This document shows, piece by piece, positions 1 through 11,282 of a stretch of 64,000 nt of DNA. The notes beneath the pieces are model-generated. The model was given only the letters and a program-made list of their open reading frames with translations. It was not told the origin of the DNA and did not search any database. This DNA is from Ciona savignyi. Its lineage: Eukaryota > Chordata > Ascidiacea > Phlebobranchia > Cionidae. Made by a program: the position numbers and the translations under genes. Location of the stretch: the NCBI GenBank assembly GCA_000149265.1, contig CH003181.1, positions 309,426-373,425 on the forward strand, given 5' to 3'. How positions within the stretch are numbered: the first letter of the stretch is position 1; the number at the start of each line of letters is the position of its first letter.

Positions 1-77
1 GCAACTACCGTATAGTTTTGAGTCTCCCTTCAACACCTTAAATTAACCAATTTTGCCAATCATATTCGATATTGCAG

Positions 78-1531
78 ACATATGCTCAAGAGCACAGCAG
101 ACACGGACAAAGAACATCTCGCACAAAATACAAAAAATGAAGCAATCTGCGTTTCAGAAGCTTCAACATCCATTAGTAAGTTTCTCTAAAAACTAACCCA
201 AGTTTCTACACACGAAAGATAATTACATAGGAATCTCGTTAAATCATGTGTTTTTAATTTTTTATTTCATCAATTAGATTAATCGGGTTGTTATCCTGTA
301 GTGGAGTTAGGTGAAGAGTTGTTTGTCCGGGAAGTTAGGAGTTGATGTCAGTTATTTCCCTTTCCGTAATACGTGAGGTGTCCTTAACTAAAAATAAGTA
401 TGATGAGACGCTTGACTCTCAGCATTAATGGGTTAAAAACAAAGCAGGCGGTACTTTCTCGGATATGACACTTAGGGCGTTGCTTGGTAGAATGGAAAAA
501 AGGCTATTTTGTCGGTCGTGTAGCAAGAACTGCAGCGAATATCATCTAGACCCAGTTGATGAATGGGTTGTACTAAAATTAAAGGAAATGTTCAAACCAA
601 TCCAATCCAACGGACTACGTCCAACGGATCCAACCCTACGTCCAACGGATCGTTTGGACTACCTCCAACGGATCCAACGGACTTTAATAGCTCCTGTAAA
701 CAGATGGAGTGCGAGGTAATCTGACTTTTTCTCTGTGATAAATCCCCTTCCGTTTTCATTCCAAGAATAAAGCATGAATAATCTGTTTAAATCTTATGTG
801 TCACCGGGTTTAGATAAAAAGGAGTTTCTTTATCGTATGTAATATAGCGTAATAGTAATGATCGTAAAATATTAACGAAAGGTATCTGGTGATCATTGGT
901 TTAATAAGATGAACATATCTTATTGAAATAAGCCTTTTTCTTATTGAAATAAGCCTTTTAACCATTTATTGTGTGTTTACATTCACATCTATAGGCCATC
1001 CAAATTACGAAAACACAAGACAAAAAACTAACGTTCCGCAGTACCTTAGGACTACTGCAATAAAAGATCGTAAGTTAATACTTTAGTTGATTATTCTAGT
1101 GTTCACAGATAAAAATTTTTTAATTTTTTTTACCAGTCCAGTTACGAACCCAGGGTAGACCGTTTTTTGTATGTATGTCTATATATGTATCGTTGGGGTT
1201 AACCATTGGGCCACACGACGGTACAGCCCGGAAGAAAATACAATCACTAAATAATTTTTACATTTGCTCTTTGTACTATTTTTACCGGGCGTGATTCCGA
1301 ACCAATATGATAGGCTTGTCACTATGACCGTCTTTTATAATAGTCGGTATATGTATCGGTCTTTATACTATTATTAGATGCTGTCAGCGTATGCCATGTA
1401 TTGGTTAGCCTAGAGCATTTAAACTTTCTAAAAATAAAACGTTGTTTATATTTAATTTTTCAGTGACTTCGGTTTTTAAAAATTCGAAGTCTCAGGAAAG
1501 CTTCTACGAAAGTTTGGAAACTAAATCGTAA
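78..1531 (+). CDS. 3' end of an unidentified gene (last three exons)
   Basis: Three exons join in one open frame with standard splice sites: 78-175, 995-1069 and 1464-1531, ending in TAA. Acceptors are GCAG, ATAG and TTTCAG; the donors are GTAAGT. Phases agree (1/1 at both junctions). The readable product is about 79 residues, hydrophilic and rich in Ser, Thr and Lys, without a membrane segment, ending ESLETKS. It looks like a cytoplasmic tail, but I recognise no family, and the rest of the gene lies left of the window. It does not resemble the tails of the receptor genes elsewhere in the window. Inference: a genuine 3' coding end, because three phase-compatible exons in a row are unlikely by chance. 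Confidence 0.6.
549..782 (+). repeat. Diverged SINE-1 copy with an internal minisatellite
   Basis: The middle and tail of the long tRNA-derived SINE (SINE-1) can be followed: gatgaatgggttgtac, then gctcctgtaaacagatgg, then a tail like the usual aaacatgaatatcc. At about 600-683 it is interrupted by four to five imperfect copies of a 9-12 base unit containing tccaacgga. It sits in an intron of the partial gene at 78-1531. Confidence 0.6.
1141..1224 (-). repeat. SINE-2 fragment (tRNA-Ser-like)
   Basis: Reverse-strand copy of the roughly 110-bp SINE-2, whose head reads like a type-II tRNA A box (tggccgaatggttaa). A second, less complete - strand copy lies at about 1278-1365 and includes gtatatgtatcggtc. 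Confidence 0.6.
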
Positions 1532-2554
1532 ATCTTCTATGACAAGTGCTCATTAATGGATTAACAACGTCGCTATATAGTTGCTTTCATAATGTATTAG
1601 GTTTCTTTTATTATCAGTACGTCATATCAAAATTCAAAATGTATCGTGTTAATTTTTATAAGCAGTTCATTATATAAAATGATGGCTGTTTTATTTTTTT
1701 GCGCAATTTCCATAAGCGCAAATAATTAACCTTTCAGCCACTTATAAAGTGATTTCAAATTAACGCTGTTATATATTTGTTAAATTGACAACTTGTTTTA
1801 TTTTCAGTAACATTAGCATGAACGTATAAGAAGCAACATAATTGTTTATCAATGCATACTAGCGTTTAATCACTGCTGTTATATCGTTAAATCACTGCTG
1901 TAAATTTGACTGTATTTTATCACGTCATCGACTTTTTCGTTTCGTTTTAACGAAGCAATCCTTACATTACGATTCGTACTCTACCGCCTGCACTCTAATA
2001 CATAGCCGACTCGAATACGTCTAACAAAATGATTTTATTTTGCCATGTTGGACTAAACGTATTTATCGAATAATACTTTCTCCTATACATTATGCAATCC
2101 TTATGATATATTTCCTGTAACCCCCCTTTGCTGTTCTTTAACTCTTATAAAATTTGTTTTCTTTAATAATGTGGTGGATTACAAAATGTCATTTCAGCCG
2201 AAAGGTTGTAGGTTTAAAAGTTGGTGTTATTGCAGCATGTAGTGTATGATCGGGAAGTTTTTTTTAGTTTTAGGGGAACCAAATAATCCAGAAGGCCTAT
2301 ACGAAGTAACGACCTTGCGATGGGCTGTTAACGTTGAGTAAAAAGTAACATTGAATTCGCATTAAAGTTATCAAACATAAAAAGTTGTTTTGTTTTTTTA
2401 TATAAATAGTTCAAATTCATAAAACTACTTTAGTAATGTAGTTAATAATCTACGTAAAATGTAACCCATGTGCAGTGATAAGGTGCTGGCGAAATGTCGC
2501 CACTGTCCTTTATGGAGTTTAGCGCACGTCCCAAGAATCCAAGTTTATTTGGTT
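1532..2554. other. AT-rich stretch with nothing recognisable
   Basis: No exon with convincing splice sites, no tRNA and no clear repeat was found here. It is the 3' flank of the gene ending at 1531. Confidence 0.5.
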
Positions 2555-2673
2555 GGTACGTTCGTGTGACCGAATGGTTAACCCGACCGATACATATACC
2601 GACTTTTATACAAAAAAACGACCCTGGTGACGAGCCCATTATGGGTTCAAAACTTGGCTCGGTAAAAATAAAT
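2555..2673 (+). repeat. SINE-2 copy (tRNA-Ser-like)
   Basis: Near full-length copy: A-box-like gaccgaatggttaac, then the body with atacatataccgac, then the B-box-like gggttcaaaacttggctc and an A-rich end. The short open frames on both strands here are only this repeat read through. Confidence 0.75.
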
Positions 2674-3101
2674 ATTTGATTAAATGAAAGAGTACAAACG
2701 ACTCAACCATATTCTATTTACAAAATTACCTCAGCCAACTTCCCGTAAGTCACCGGCTCATTACTATGCAATTAATAATTTTTCTATGCGTTTTCCTTTT
2801 TCGAGTAGATAAAACATTGAGAATATATATCACTAATTACAGTTGTACATATATATACCTATATCTTTGTTTTATTTACAATTTCTTTTTGCCTTTGTTA
2901 TCATTTGGGTTGCAAGTAAATAATTGAGAACATCCGTAGACCTAGTCTCGCTTACCTGAATATGCTGACAACATTTCCTACACCACTCACCACACGATTT
3001 TCCCATTGCTCGAAGGGACAATACATTGAATTGTTTTTTTTGCTTCAATACACTGTTCTATCAAGAAACATATTCGAAACTTAGAAACTTAAAGAACATC
3101 C

Positions 3102-3165
3102 ATTGCCCGTGTGTTAACCCCCTTGGTTTTCCCATTCACGGGACTAAACATGAATATCTTATCCT
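3102..3165 (+). repeat. SINE-1 tail fragment
   Basis: Only the conserved 3' end of SINE-1 is present (attgcccgtgtgttaacccc ... acatgaatatctt). The remaining sequence between 2674 and 3526 shows nothing I can support. Confidence 0.65.
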
Positions 3166-3526
3166 TTTCTATTCAATCTGAATATATCCGATAGGATTAT
3201 CTGAAGATCGAAAATCACAGTGAAGTTGCCATTATAAAACGGGCATTTGTCGTCCAATTGCCCATAACCAGGGCTTACTTAGATGGATGACCGTCTTTGT
3301 TCTTTGCTGCAGAGCAAAATTAATGTAAATAGAATGGGTTGATTAGATACACCACAAATTTAGAAAAGTCTCAAACTGATACAACACATTACAATCTAGT
3401 TCCCGTAAACCGAAAGATAACAATGTAGCGAGCGATTGTAGAGGTGTCAAAAGCTCTTGCGTTTACCCGTTCCCCAGAAACATGATTACCTTAAACGGAC
3501 CTAGGTTTAGACATGAATTTCTGCAG

Positions 3527-4852
3527 TCAAGCTTGTGCCAGACATTATCGATAGTTGGGTCAATACTCGCGTATTTGAACTCGGCTCTGAACCCGTATCT
3601 CTACAGTTTCCTTGGCACCAGCTTTGCAAAACGTTGGGCGTAAGTATGCTCTGCAATTATGATGATAATACAACATTGGCTGTGATTTTACCCCCGAGAT
3701 TGAAAAAGAAGGTGTAACAAAAAAGTCAGTTGTCAGATTACCTCATGAAAGAACTCGGGTTACCACGGTTAAGGTATTTTGGTATCTCACAGATATTTGC
3801 ATACTTATAATGTCACCGCCTAATGCTGTGGTGGGTTAGTACGACGCCTTTCAGCCCAAGGGTGAAAGATTTAAAACTGGTAGCTAGTCGGTTGCATTCT
3901 TGGTCGGGGCAATTAACGGACATTGTCTAACCCCAAAGTAATGTTGGGTTCTAAAACATTAAATCAATGTCTAAATCATACACAAAACACTGCAATAGCT
4001 CTTGTGATCTGACGATTGCCCGTGTGTTAACGCTCCTTGCAATTTCCCACTAACAAAGATAAACGAGAATATCCAATCCTTTTCTCGACTGGTATTTTCT
4101 GAATACATAATTACACCTAGTTTATTGTTGGCATTTCGCTTATATATTTCCGGTCCCACAGAAATAATGAAAATCTTTCTTTAATGTAATATCTGGTTGA
4201 ACCAATTAAGAACTATGATAAATTCTAGTCGGGTTAGATTTTTATTTCCTAATGTTCATTAACCTAGAACGGCAACAAATATAGTGAAGAAATCAGCTAA
4301 AGCAAAAACGACAAGTTGTACCGCCCATTGTCCTTCTGTACGTTTCACTAAAAAGCAATCGAATGGAAAAGAAATCAGCAGTGTCGCCTCGACTGGGTTA
4401 AAGAAAATCAACAAGTACGTCCAGTTTGCAGCCTTCTACCGCTACTTAACTTATAATGTCTTCTTTGGGAAGTGACGTCACAAATATTCTCTCGATATAA
4501 TTGTTAAACGTATTGCTCGAAAAGTTATAAGTGTAATATCTCAGTGATATGACTATTTTAACTGCTTGCATTGTAATGAAACTATGGTTTTCTCATTTAC
4601 GGGGATAGACATAGGTATTCCATACATTATTATTTATCTCCTTACTGCAAGTAAACTTTCTAACGTGTATACTGCTCTATATAAACTAACAACAAATGTG
4701 ATGTTTTCAGAAAAGACGGAGATTTCAGCACCTCGCAGGTAAAGGAGGTTAATGACAGCATGGCTAAAACCCAGCACCTTTTCCCCGTGGACACAGGCAC
4801 TAAAGAAGAAAAGAGCAAATCGAAAATGGCGAAACAGATGAGCTGGTGTTAG
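3527..4852 (+). pseudogene. 3' fragment of a C3a-receptor-like GPCR (gene C)
   Basis: Three exons in one open frame: 3527-3639 (TM7), 4268-4414 and 4711-4852, the same phases and, for the first two, exactly the same lengths (113 and 147 nt) as exons 9 and 10 of genes A and B on the other strand. The TM7 exon encodes LAYLNSALNPYLYSFLG with the NPxxY motif; the next encodes the tail motif GPSVRFTKKQSNGKE. The last exon has diverged and stops at TAG 4850-4852; its end aligns with the gene A/B tails only in another frame. I see no exons for TM1-TM6 in the 2 kb upstream, and a different gene ends at 1531 on the same strand. So this is a truncated, inverted copy, closest to gene B. It could still be used as an exon source. 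Confidence 0.8.
3831..4083 (+). repeat. Diverged SINE-1 in an intron of fragment C
   Basis: Recognisable by gcctttcagcccaagggt, the ctagtcggttgcattcttgg segment, cactgcaatagctc and gattgcccgtgtgttaac, in SINE-1 order. Confidence 0.65.
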
Positions 4853-5180
4853 TGGATGAAAAGTGATATGTGGTTGCAAGGTGCACGAACACTTGTGCGC
4901 AGGAACTTTTCCCCGTTTTTTCTTTCCTTCGATAATTATATATAAACAGTATTATATTATTGCTGTATATACATAAGTTTATATATATTGTTAAAACTTT
5001 GCCAATCGGGATTAACATAAATAGAAAGAATATGTAAGGAAGTCTTAAGCTTTTCCAACGGACTATTCTGACATAATTTCCTGTTCTGCTATCGTCAGCA
5101 CACGACATTTGATATTGTGTCCTTATGGAAAGTACTACATGATGTTGTTGGCATGCTATATTCTTCATTAAAGTTAAGGG
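4180..5180 (+). repeat. Inverted copy of the receptor tail region
   Basis: This kilobase is the reverse complement of sequence downstream of gene B (about 54.75 kb down to 52.1 kb, also seen at 53.88-54.1 kb). Homology continues past the coding exons into 3' flanking DNA, for example the gcacgaacacttgtgcgcag and aagcttttccaacggacta stretches, and stops near 5180. It shows that fragment C arose by segmental DNA duplication and not by retrocopying, since introns are kept. Confidence 0.8.
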
Positions 5181-6104
5181 ATTGACCGATTAAAAATAAT
5201 AAAGACGTTGAGTGTAAAAGCATTGCCATTATACACTCATCAATTTGTATAAAAAAGGTCAATCGTATTTTTTTGTGCAAAAGTCTTTTATATATCAACT
5301 TAATAGAAACATTGATATGGACAAATACTAATAATTTTGCTATTAACCTTAATTATTTCAAACGTTATTATAATGTTATAACGATTATCGCTTAGTACCC
5401 AGAAATAAAATTTGTATCCTCAATTCATTGGTACTTCGCAATTACATGAACAGCCTTGGAGAGTTTTACATAATTTAATTAACGTATATGCGATGCAAAT
5501 TTCTAAGATGATCTGTGTTTAGAATTTCCGATTCATGTTTATTCCCCTGGGAAATTGCATGAGGCGTTACCACACACGCAATTGTTAAATTACCGCTTGT
5601 CCACCACCGGGTTTCCTGAGCTATTGCATTACCAGAGGCTTCATGTTTTTTATTACTACAGCCAACACTGGACTATATATCCTATAGATTAGTCTAGTGT
5701 TTTAGTGCATCGGCTTTGAACCGACAGGTTGAAGATTCGAAACTGGTCGCTAACACAGTACAATAGCTCCGGTAACCAGACAGTGGGCACGAGGTAATTT
5801 TGTTTTTCTCACACACGGGAATAAACATAAATATCCTATCCCTATATTATGCGTATCTGCTATATTATATATTTATATAAGCACATATCGCGACCATTCG
5901 TTTATGCTTTCACAACCAAACACGCTTCAAAAGGATAATCAATAACCAGTCTTACACTGAGTATTAGCCTGCCTTACAAGGTAAAGTGACAGATTACCTC
6001 GCAACCACCGTCGGGTTACCGGAGCAATTACAGTGCGGTTTCTTTGATTCACACGTTTCTTCAAGTTAGTAGAATCAACATATAATTAAATGAATTCTAT
6101 TTAA
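5181..6104. other. Intergenic DNA with SINE-1 pieces
   Basis: Contains a + strand SINE-1 at about 5690-5846 (gtgcatcggctttgaaccga ... aaatatcctatcc) and shorter - strand SINE-1 middle pieces near 5575-5640 and 6000-6060. No gene seen. Confidence 0.55.
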
Positions 6105-6142
6105 TAAATGGCGATTGTGAGCTCATAATGAGATTCTCGATT

Positions 6143-6325
6143 TTAATATGACGTAAACAACAAAGTTTGTCGTCCCTCGGCCCACCAGTTGGTGTTATTT
6201 ATCCCCAGCAATCCATCAACTCTATACAGTCTCATCTGAAACTTCGCAATTGTGCTTCCAAGCACGGTATAGGGGATTCCCCAGTAACCGGATTCCCCAA
6301 CAAACAATTGATTTATGATCTTCAT
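6143..6325 (-). other. 60-codon open frame conserved in both palindrome arms
   Basis: This frame and its partner at 13119-13301 (+) encode 60 residues that differ at five positions, none a stop. The product contains GYWGIPYTVLG and a WW pair and ends LLFTSY. I cannot name a family or place convincing splice sites. It may be an exon of an unrecognised gene or simply conserved because the arms are nearly identical. Confidence 0.3.
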
Positions 6326-6707
6326 GTTATGTGTCTGAACCGCACCAATCAGCCCGATGTGTCCGGGCTTGTTGTTTACACTAATTTATCCCTGCTTTGA
6401 ACCATTGCTGGGGTTCAAACCCCAAACCTTACGTGTGACGTAGATCATGATGTCATCCGATGACGTCATAGTATTCGCTGCTAGAATGTTGCGTTTAAAC
6501 TCACCTTGTGCTCGGCGTCGGGATGGCCGGAGCGTATAATAGAAGACATCACTACGTGTCAGCTTCCATTATTACGTTTCATCGATCCCATTATTCCACT
6601 GGTTCCAACCAATTTCCGCCTTCGGTCTTATCTATGTCCAAAGTCACCGAGTGGTGGCGCTACAAGTAAGTTATAGCCGACCGGATCATTTCGCTTACAT
6701 GCCCCAG

Positions 6708-6806
6708 TACGGTCGTGTGCCGGAATGGTTAACGCGACCGATACGTATAAAGACACATAAAGTCTTGGTATCCACCCCATCATAGGTTTGTCTTAGCTCT
6801 AAAAAT
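6708..6806 (+). repeat. SINE-2 copy in the left palindrome arm
   Basis: Head cggtcgtgtgccggaatggt, then gcgaccgatacgtataaag. The partner copy lies at about 12645-12745 on the - strand, so it was present before the inverted duplication. Confidence 0.7.
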
Positions 6807-6903
6807 TGTTTACATACAGAAATTAGTTTTATTTAATTTTGCCTCATTAAAAACATTAATTAAACACACACGCTTAAAATACAATAAAATTACAAGTATA
6901 CAG

Positions 6904-8490
6904 ATGCGGCCGTTAAACTTTAAAATAGTCGGTTTGTGGTTGCTTCCCATTATGGCATACCAACAAACGATGGCCCACCTTGTAGCAGGGGAAGTGATTT
7001 GCACATTTAACCCAATTCACGGTAAACTGTGTATAAATATAACCCGGGAGTGTCGCGTCACTAAATGTCTGGTTTATAAATACGAGCAACATCGAGGAAA
7101 AATCAATCCCATACACGTCACAGAGAGGTAAGGAAAGCTGCTGGTTTTCGCTTCCGTTTCAAAATGAACTGAATAAAAAACTCAAAAATATAATTTATTT
7201 TTATTTGCTTGCGAATTGGTGCGTTTAACGTAAGTTGGTGGTCTTAAACCAAAACCCTACGTACACATGAGATTGTCAGCCACGTGTGGATCAACTATAT
7301 TTTAAAATCACTGTTGAGTGTACGCTATATTTTTCTATATGCAGAAACGATCGGGTTCTCTGGCTACCTCATCACCCTTGGTATATCTTATTACCAGAAA
7401 CTAATAGGTTTTTTATTTACCAATCTTAACTTGATATCTATATATTTATGGACTACGTTCGGATTTCTGAAGGAAACATATATTAAAACTCCCTTTTCCT
7501 TTTTTTCTGCGTCATGCCGGTGACAGGCACGTCGTATCGCCAGATAATTGGCATAAGGAGGTCATCCAACCAGGTTAAAACTTTCAGGAATCCCAAAAAC
7601 CATAACTAGAATTAAAATTACCCAGTTTACCTCGAATCCCCTCCAAATAAAATATGCATAACCAATCATAAATACAATATTATTACGCGTGAAAATGGGG
7701 CGAAAACGTTAAGATTTATAAATACCACGGGTATTAAATCAGCTGAAGACTTAAAACCAACACAAATCGAAGATGAATTTTAATGCGAACAAAAAAAGAT
7801 ATGGATACATCGGATACCCCATACTCCACCATGAACCATTTTTAGGGAAACCCCCCAACACTCAATTGCATCAGTGATCAGTTTGCTTTATCCTCCCTTA
7901 ATAACAGTAAAAAATAACCTTTCAAGCTTCAATTCTTATAGATGTGAACTTATATGTATTAGTTATTCAGTGACAAAATTTGGATAAATTACGCAAAGGG
8001 AATTTACGCCAGACCCAAGAAAACAAGCGCATCCGTCCTTTTCTCTCATTTTGGCATTTTTGGTTGATATTTTTTTCGATATATAACAAGTGGAAAGGAC
8101 AATTCAGTTCAAAATATAATAATAGGAATAAAATAAACGAATACTTAAGGGGTTAGCTGTAATGTACTTGAATGGAAAACTTCTGCCAGACCAGACAATA
8201 GTGGTGGTTAACACGTGGTTGACACTTTCCAGTTTTATTTATATCAGCTGAGTTCGCACTTCGTTTACACGTTGGTGGGTTTCACCATACGTAACGTGAC
8301 CGTGCTATATTGTGTGGTTGGTTATTCGTATCTCCATAATCACCAGTCAGACTGGATAGAGATCACTGTATATGTTAGTGAAGTGACACTCCCTCGAAAT
8401 AATCCAACGTTTGTGTTGCCAAATAGTGAACGCGACCGATTGATTAACCTATTCTATTGGAAAAACGATCTTTGTGGGCCAAAAAGATAA
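6904..8490 (+). CDS. Possible two-exon secreted protein, unidentified
   Basis: 6904-7126 encodes a start Met, a hydrophobic N-terminus (LWLLPIMAYQQTMA, a plausible signal peptide) and a cysteine-containing segment (CTFNPIHGKLCINITREC), ending at a GTAAGG donor in phase 2. A 3' open block runs to TAA at 8488-8490. An acceptor after ctgag at about 8248 would keep frame, but its pyrimidine tract is poor, and the better AG at 8233 does not fit the phase. The second part (IRNVTVLYCVVGYSYLH) recalls the N-terminal half of the neighbouring lectin-like protein only weakly. Alternatives: an unseen middle exon, or two unrelated open stretches. Confidence 0.3.
7341..7440 (+). repeat. Low-copy repeat, also at 25.3 kb
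   Basis: gcagaaacgatcgggttctc followed by ggctacctcatcaccc and an attaccagaaactaatagg segment matches a block repeated several times at 25316-25560. Family unknown. Confidence 0.55.
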
Positions 8491-8864
8491 TAAAAAAATG
8501 ATAAAAAAACTCCCCGAAATAGAATGGTCGTATAAGCAAACAGTTATAGCTCAAACGATTCGTATAAAGACTTCTATATTAAAACGTTCTTTTGTGACGT
8601 GCCCATCCGTGGTTGAAAACTTAACGAGAAAAGTAAGGTGATTGAGAATTCGTCTTTAGCTTGGCAGTTAATAACCGCGTACTTGAGCGTATGATGACTA
8701 TACTAGATGCATTATGATGATGGCAGTTAATATTAAGAGATGGTTATAGGTATGCCTAAGATGTTTATTAAAACTTTCTTTAAGACGAAGTGTGTTTTAA
8801 TCCATATTTTAAACCATTGCATTGCAGGTTATGTTTAATATTTGAATAATTTGAACAAACAATC

Positions 8865-10223
8865 ATGAAATTCATTCTGTTGATCGTTATGTGTGGTTTA
8901 AAAATAGCTGTATGCGGTAAGCTCTTTAAACAAACGTAATGTTTTTTTTTATAATTTTTCAATCTTCGAATATTTCAGGACTGCTAACTTCTCAAAAGGG
9001 AAGTTTTGACTTATCTTTTGGACCTAAATCTCCGAAGAAAAATACATTTGTCCCCTACATGATGTGTTTGGATTCTGTACCGATTCTTGTCGACGTAACA
9101 GTTCGGAATAAAAATCCATCTGTGCTCCACACATACCAGGCGAGAGTGACCGAAATCTTTATACATGGCTTTATACTTCAAATGGAGGGAACTGTAGAGG
9201 ACGACTGGCAAGAAAATCTCTTTGTGGATTGGACGTTTTATTCAGGTCGGTCTTAGTTTAGTTTATTCATTTTTAGTTTTCGGTCGAGTTAATTTTTCTT
9301 TGGGACTCGATTAAGCTCTTTGAGAATATCATGATTGATAGTACCAGTGTTACACATCAGTACCAGTGGGTTGGTTATACGGAGTTATAACTGCCAAATT
9401 TCGTGTTGAAACGACGTGACGTTTCATATTTAGAATAAACATTGTCCAATCAACCCGTTTATTTCATGAAATAAAAAAAAAAAATATTTTAAAGGTCCGG
9501 GGATTGTACAAAACAGAAAATATATTTGGATGCCGGAGCCAAGCAAAGCCGCAAGCGGAAATCGACCTAAATTCGACATGTCGTGTCGGTACTTCAATGC
9601 AACGTTAGTGGACATTGTGGACAAGCAGATGTATGACGCAGTCTATAGTTACGTTAATGCTACGATGACCAGTATTAATGAAGTGCATGCCGAAGTTTGG
9701 CTAGCGATGAACTACAACCCAACGGTTTGTGTTAATATATTTGTATTTTCATTGTAACCTTATGTATTATATTATAGTCGATTTTACACATAACACTTAT
9801 CGTGACTTACAAGCGTTTAAAGCGTTAACCTGAGATGAACTTATGTGTTAATTACCTCACCTTCGCCAGGTTACGTTTCTTTTATTATGAATATCATGTT
9901 TTAAGGTCTTCGAGGTGCGATATATTCGTCGGTTGTGCTAACCGCTCGGCCGCACACGTTTCAAAATATCCAAGTTGCGTTTTAATTTAATGAACTAAAT
10001 TGAAGATATTTTTTCATTTTACCAGAATGACACCATGACATTAAGCACTGGAGAGCTGGGCTACAATGGGAGTTGGTATCCTGGTAATCCGCATTCCCAT
10101 TGGAGCAGAACCGGAATAAGGATGGTTGTGCGAACCGATCCAACCGACAAAAACGTCGGTCTTATAAACATGCCACCCGCTTATAACCCTTACGTGCGCG
10201 TGCTGTGTGCATTACCATTGTGA
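8865..10223 (+). CDS. Secreted protein with a C-type-lectin-like second half
   Basis: Four exons: 8865-8916, 8979-9245, 9495-9724, 10026-10223, ending in TGA; 747 nt, 248 residues, phases 1, 1, 0 all consistent, donors GTAAGC, GTCGGT, GTTTGT. Residues 1-17 form a signal peptide (MKFILLIVMCGLKIAVC). The middle part (18-130) is not recognised. From about 137 the order is C137, a CRYFNATLVDI stretch, EVWLAMNYNP, GSWYPG (199-203), a charged strand, NMPP and C244. That order, with Cys at both ends, a W-L-A-M strand and WYPG, resembles a degenerate C-type lectin-like domain; the usual calcium-binding EPN/WND residues are not seen, so sugar binding should not be assumed. Sequons at N141 and N197 fit secretion. 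The last exon has a damaged inverted copy at 12401-12520. The lectin-like call is an inference from motif order. Confidence 0.75.
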
Positions 10224-10810
10224 ACCCGCTACCTTCTACCAACAAGGATTAGGCAACATTACACCAGTGGAATATATGAATATCTATTATAATAACAATT
10301 TGCTTTCAAACTGCGATGTGCAAGTTTGTTACATTTTCTGTCACTTTTATTATTAACAATCATGGTGACTTTTTATTCAACCCGAATCTAAATCTTAAAT
10401 AGAAAACTCGTCATTCATCTGCGCTGACTATATATTCAAACTTTGTTGGCTTTAACAAACTTTTCCCGGAAAATGCAAGATACATACGCACTGAAGTTAA
10501 CGTTTGCTGAACTGCGCTTCGCAGTACTTGTTGTCCATTTTATAACATGAACTTTTCAAATCAGTGCTTTTTGCATGCTGGGTTGTTTAAATTGTTTATT
10601 TTGCATTTGTTTATATATTGTCCTAACTTAGTGTGTTATAACGTGATTTCCAATTGTGATGCTTTTACTTGCAGCCGTTAACAGACTAAGCTACCGAGAC
10701 ACCAGGCATCTGATAATAATTTAACCATTTGTAGGTGCACTTGTAAATAAAATACTTCACAAAGTATGGGTTATTAAAGATATCTGGTATATTTAGACAT
10801 GGTGTCTATG

Positions 10811-11274
10811 CAGGCCCGGTGCTAGGAACCGCGGGGCCCAATTAGAAATGTGATGGCGGGGCCCCCACTCTTCATAGCAAAATTTATGGATGTTTATATT
10901 TCATAAAATGCATACCAGTACATACAAACTACAAAAATAGACATTTGATACTTGCTATAAAACAAATTAAAGGTAATGTGGATGCTTATTTACGATAAAC
11001 AGTATTGTTTTACTTCAAACCATATATATATTGTTTAGCAACCATATTCATTATGATGTAACAGGCAGACACAAAAATATAAATTTGATTTAGTTACGAT
11101 GCATAACAAATTGATATTATGAAAAAGAATATTATTTCACTTTTTATTTTACGTTTCAGTAGTATTTTAAACCTCGTAATACAGAAAGACCCACATTTTC
11201 AGTAGCGCGGGGCCCCTTCAAGGTGCGGGGCCCAATTTGATCTAATCGGTCAAATCGGCCTAAAACCGGCCCTG
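10811..11274. mobile_element. hAT MITE with intact 8-bp target duplication
   Basis: 464-bp element bounded by TGTCTATG at 10803-10810 and 11275-11282. Ends are imperfect terminal inverted repeats: caggcccggtgctagg on the left and the reverse complement of cctaaaaccggccctg on the right, with GC-rich gcggggccc boxes just inside both ends. An 8-bp duplication and CAGG...CCTG ends are typical of hAT. No transposase frame, so non-autonomous. It lies in the spacer of the palindrome. Confidence 0.92.
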
Positions 11275-11282
11275 TGTCTATG

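Larger units (their letters stand above)
6105..10745. repeat. Left arm of a large inverted repeat
   Basis: Reverse-complement matches 11905-13340. Near the outer end the arms differ at roughly 8 positions in 183 (about 95 % identity by eye). The arm is interrupted relative to its partner: the equivalent of about 6932-10110 is missing on the right. Inner boundaries lie near aaccatttgtaggtgcac (10726) and its partner at about 11905. The arm carries the lectin-like gene and the possible gene at 6904. Confidence 0.85.

Noticed and set aside
2555-2673. Possible tRNA gene
   Set aside because: The A- and B-box-like motifs are present, but acceptor and anticodon stems do not form and the sequence recurs many times; it is a tRNA-derived SINE.
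4634-5298. Overlapping - strand frames (81, 122 and 67 codons)
   Set aside because: They lie opposite the last exon of receptor fragment C and its flank; the same sequence recurs at 52.1-52.6 and 53.9-54.4 kb, where it is antisense to receptor exons.
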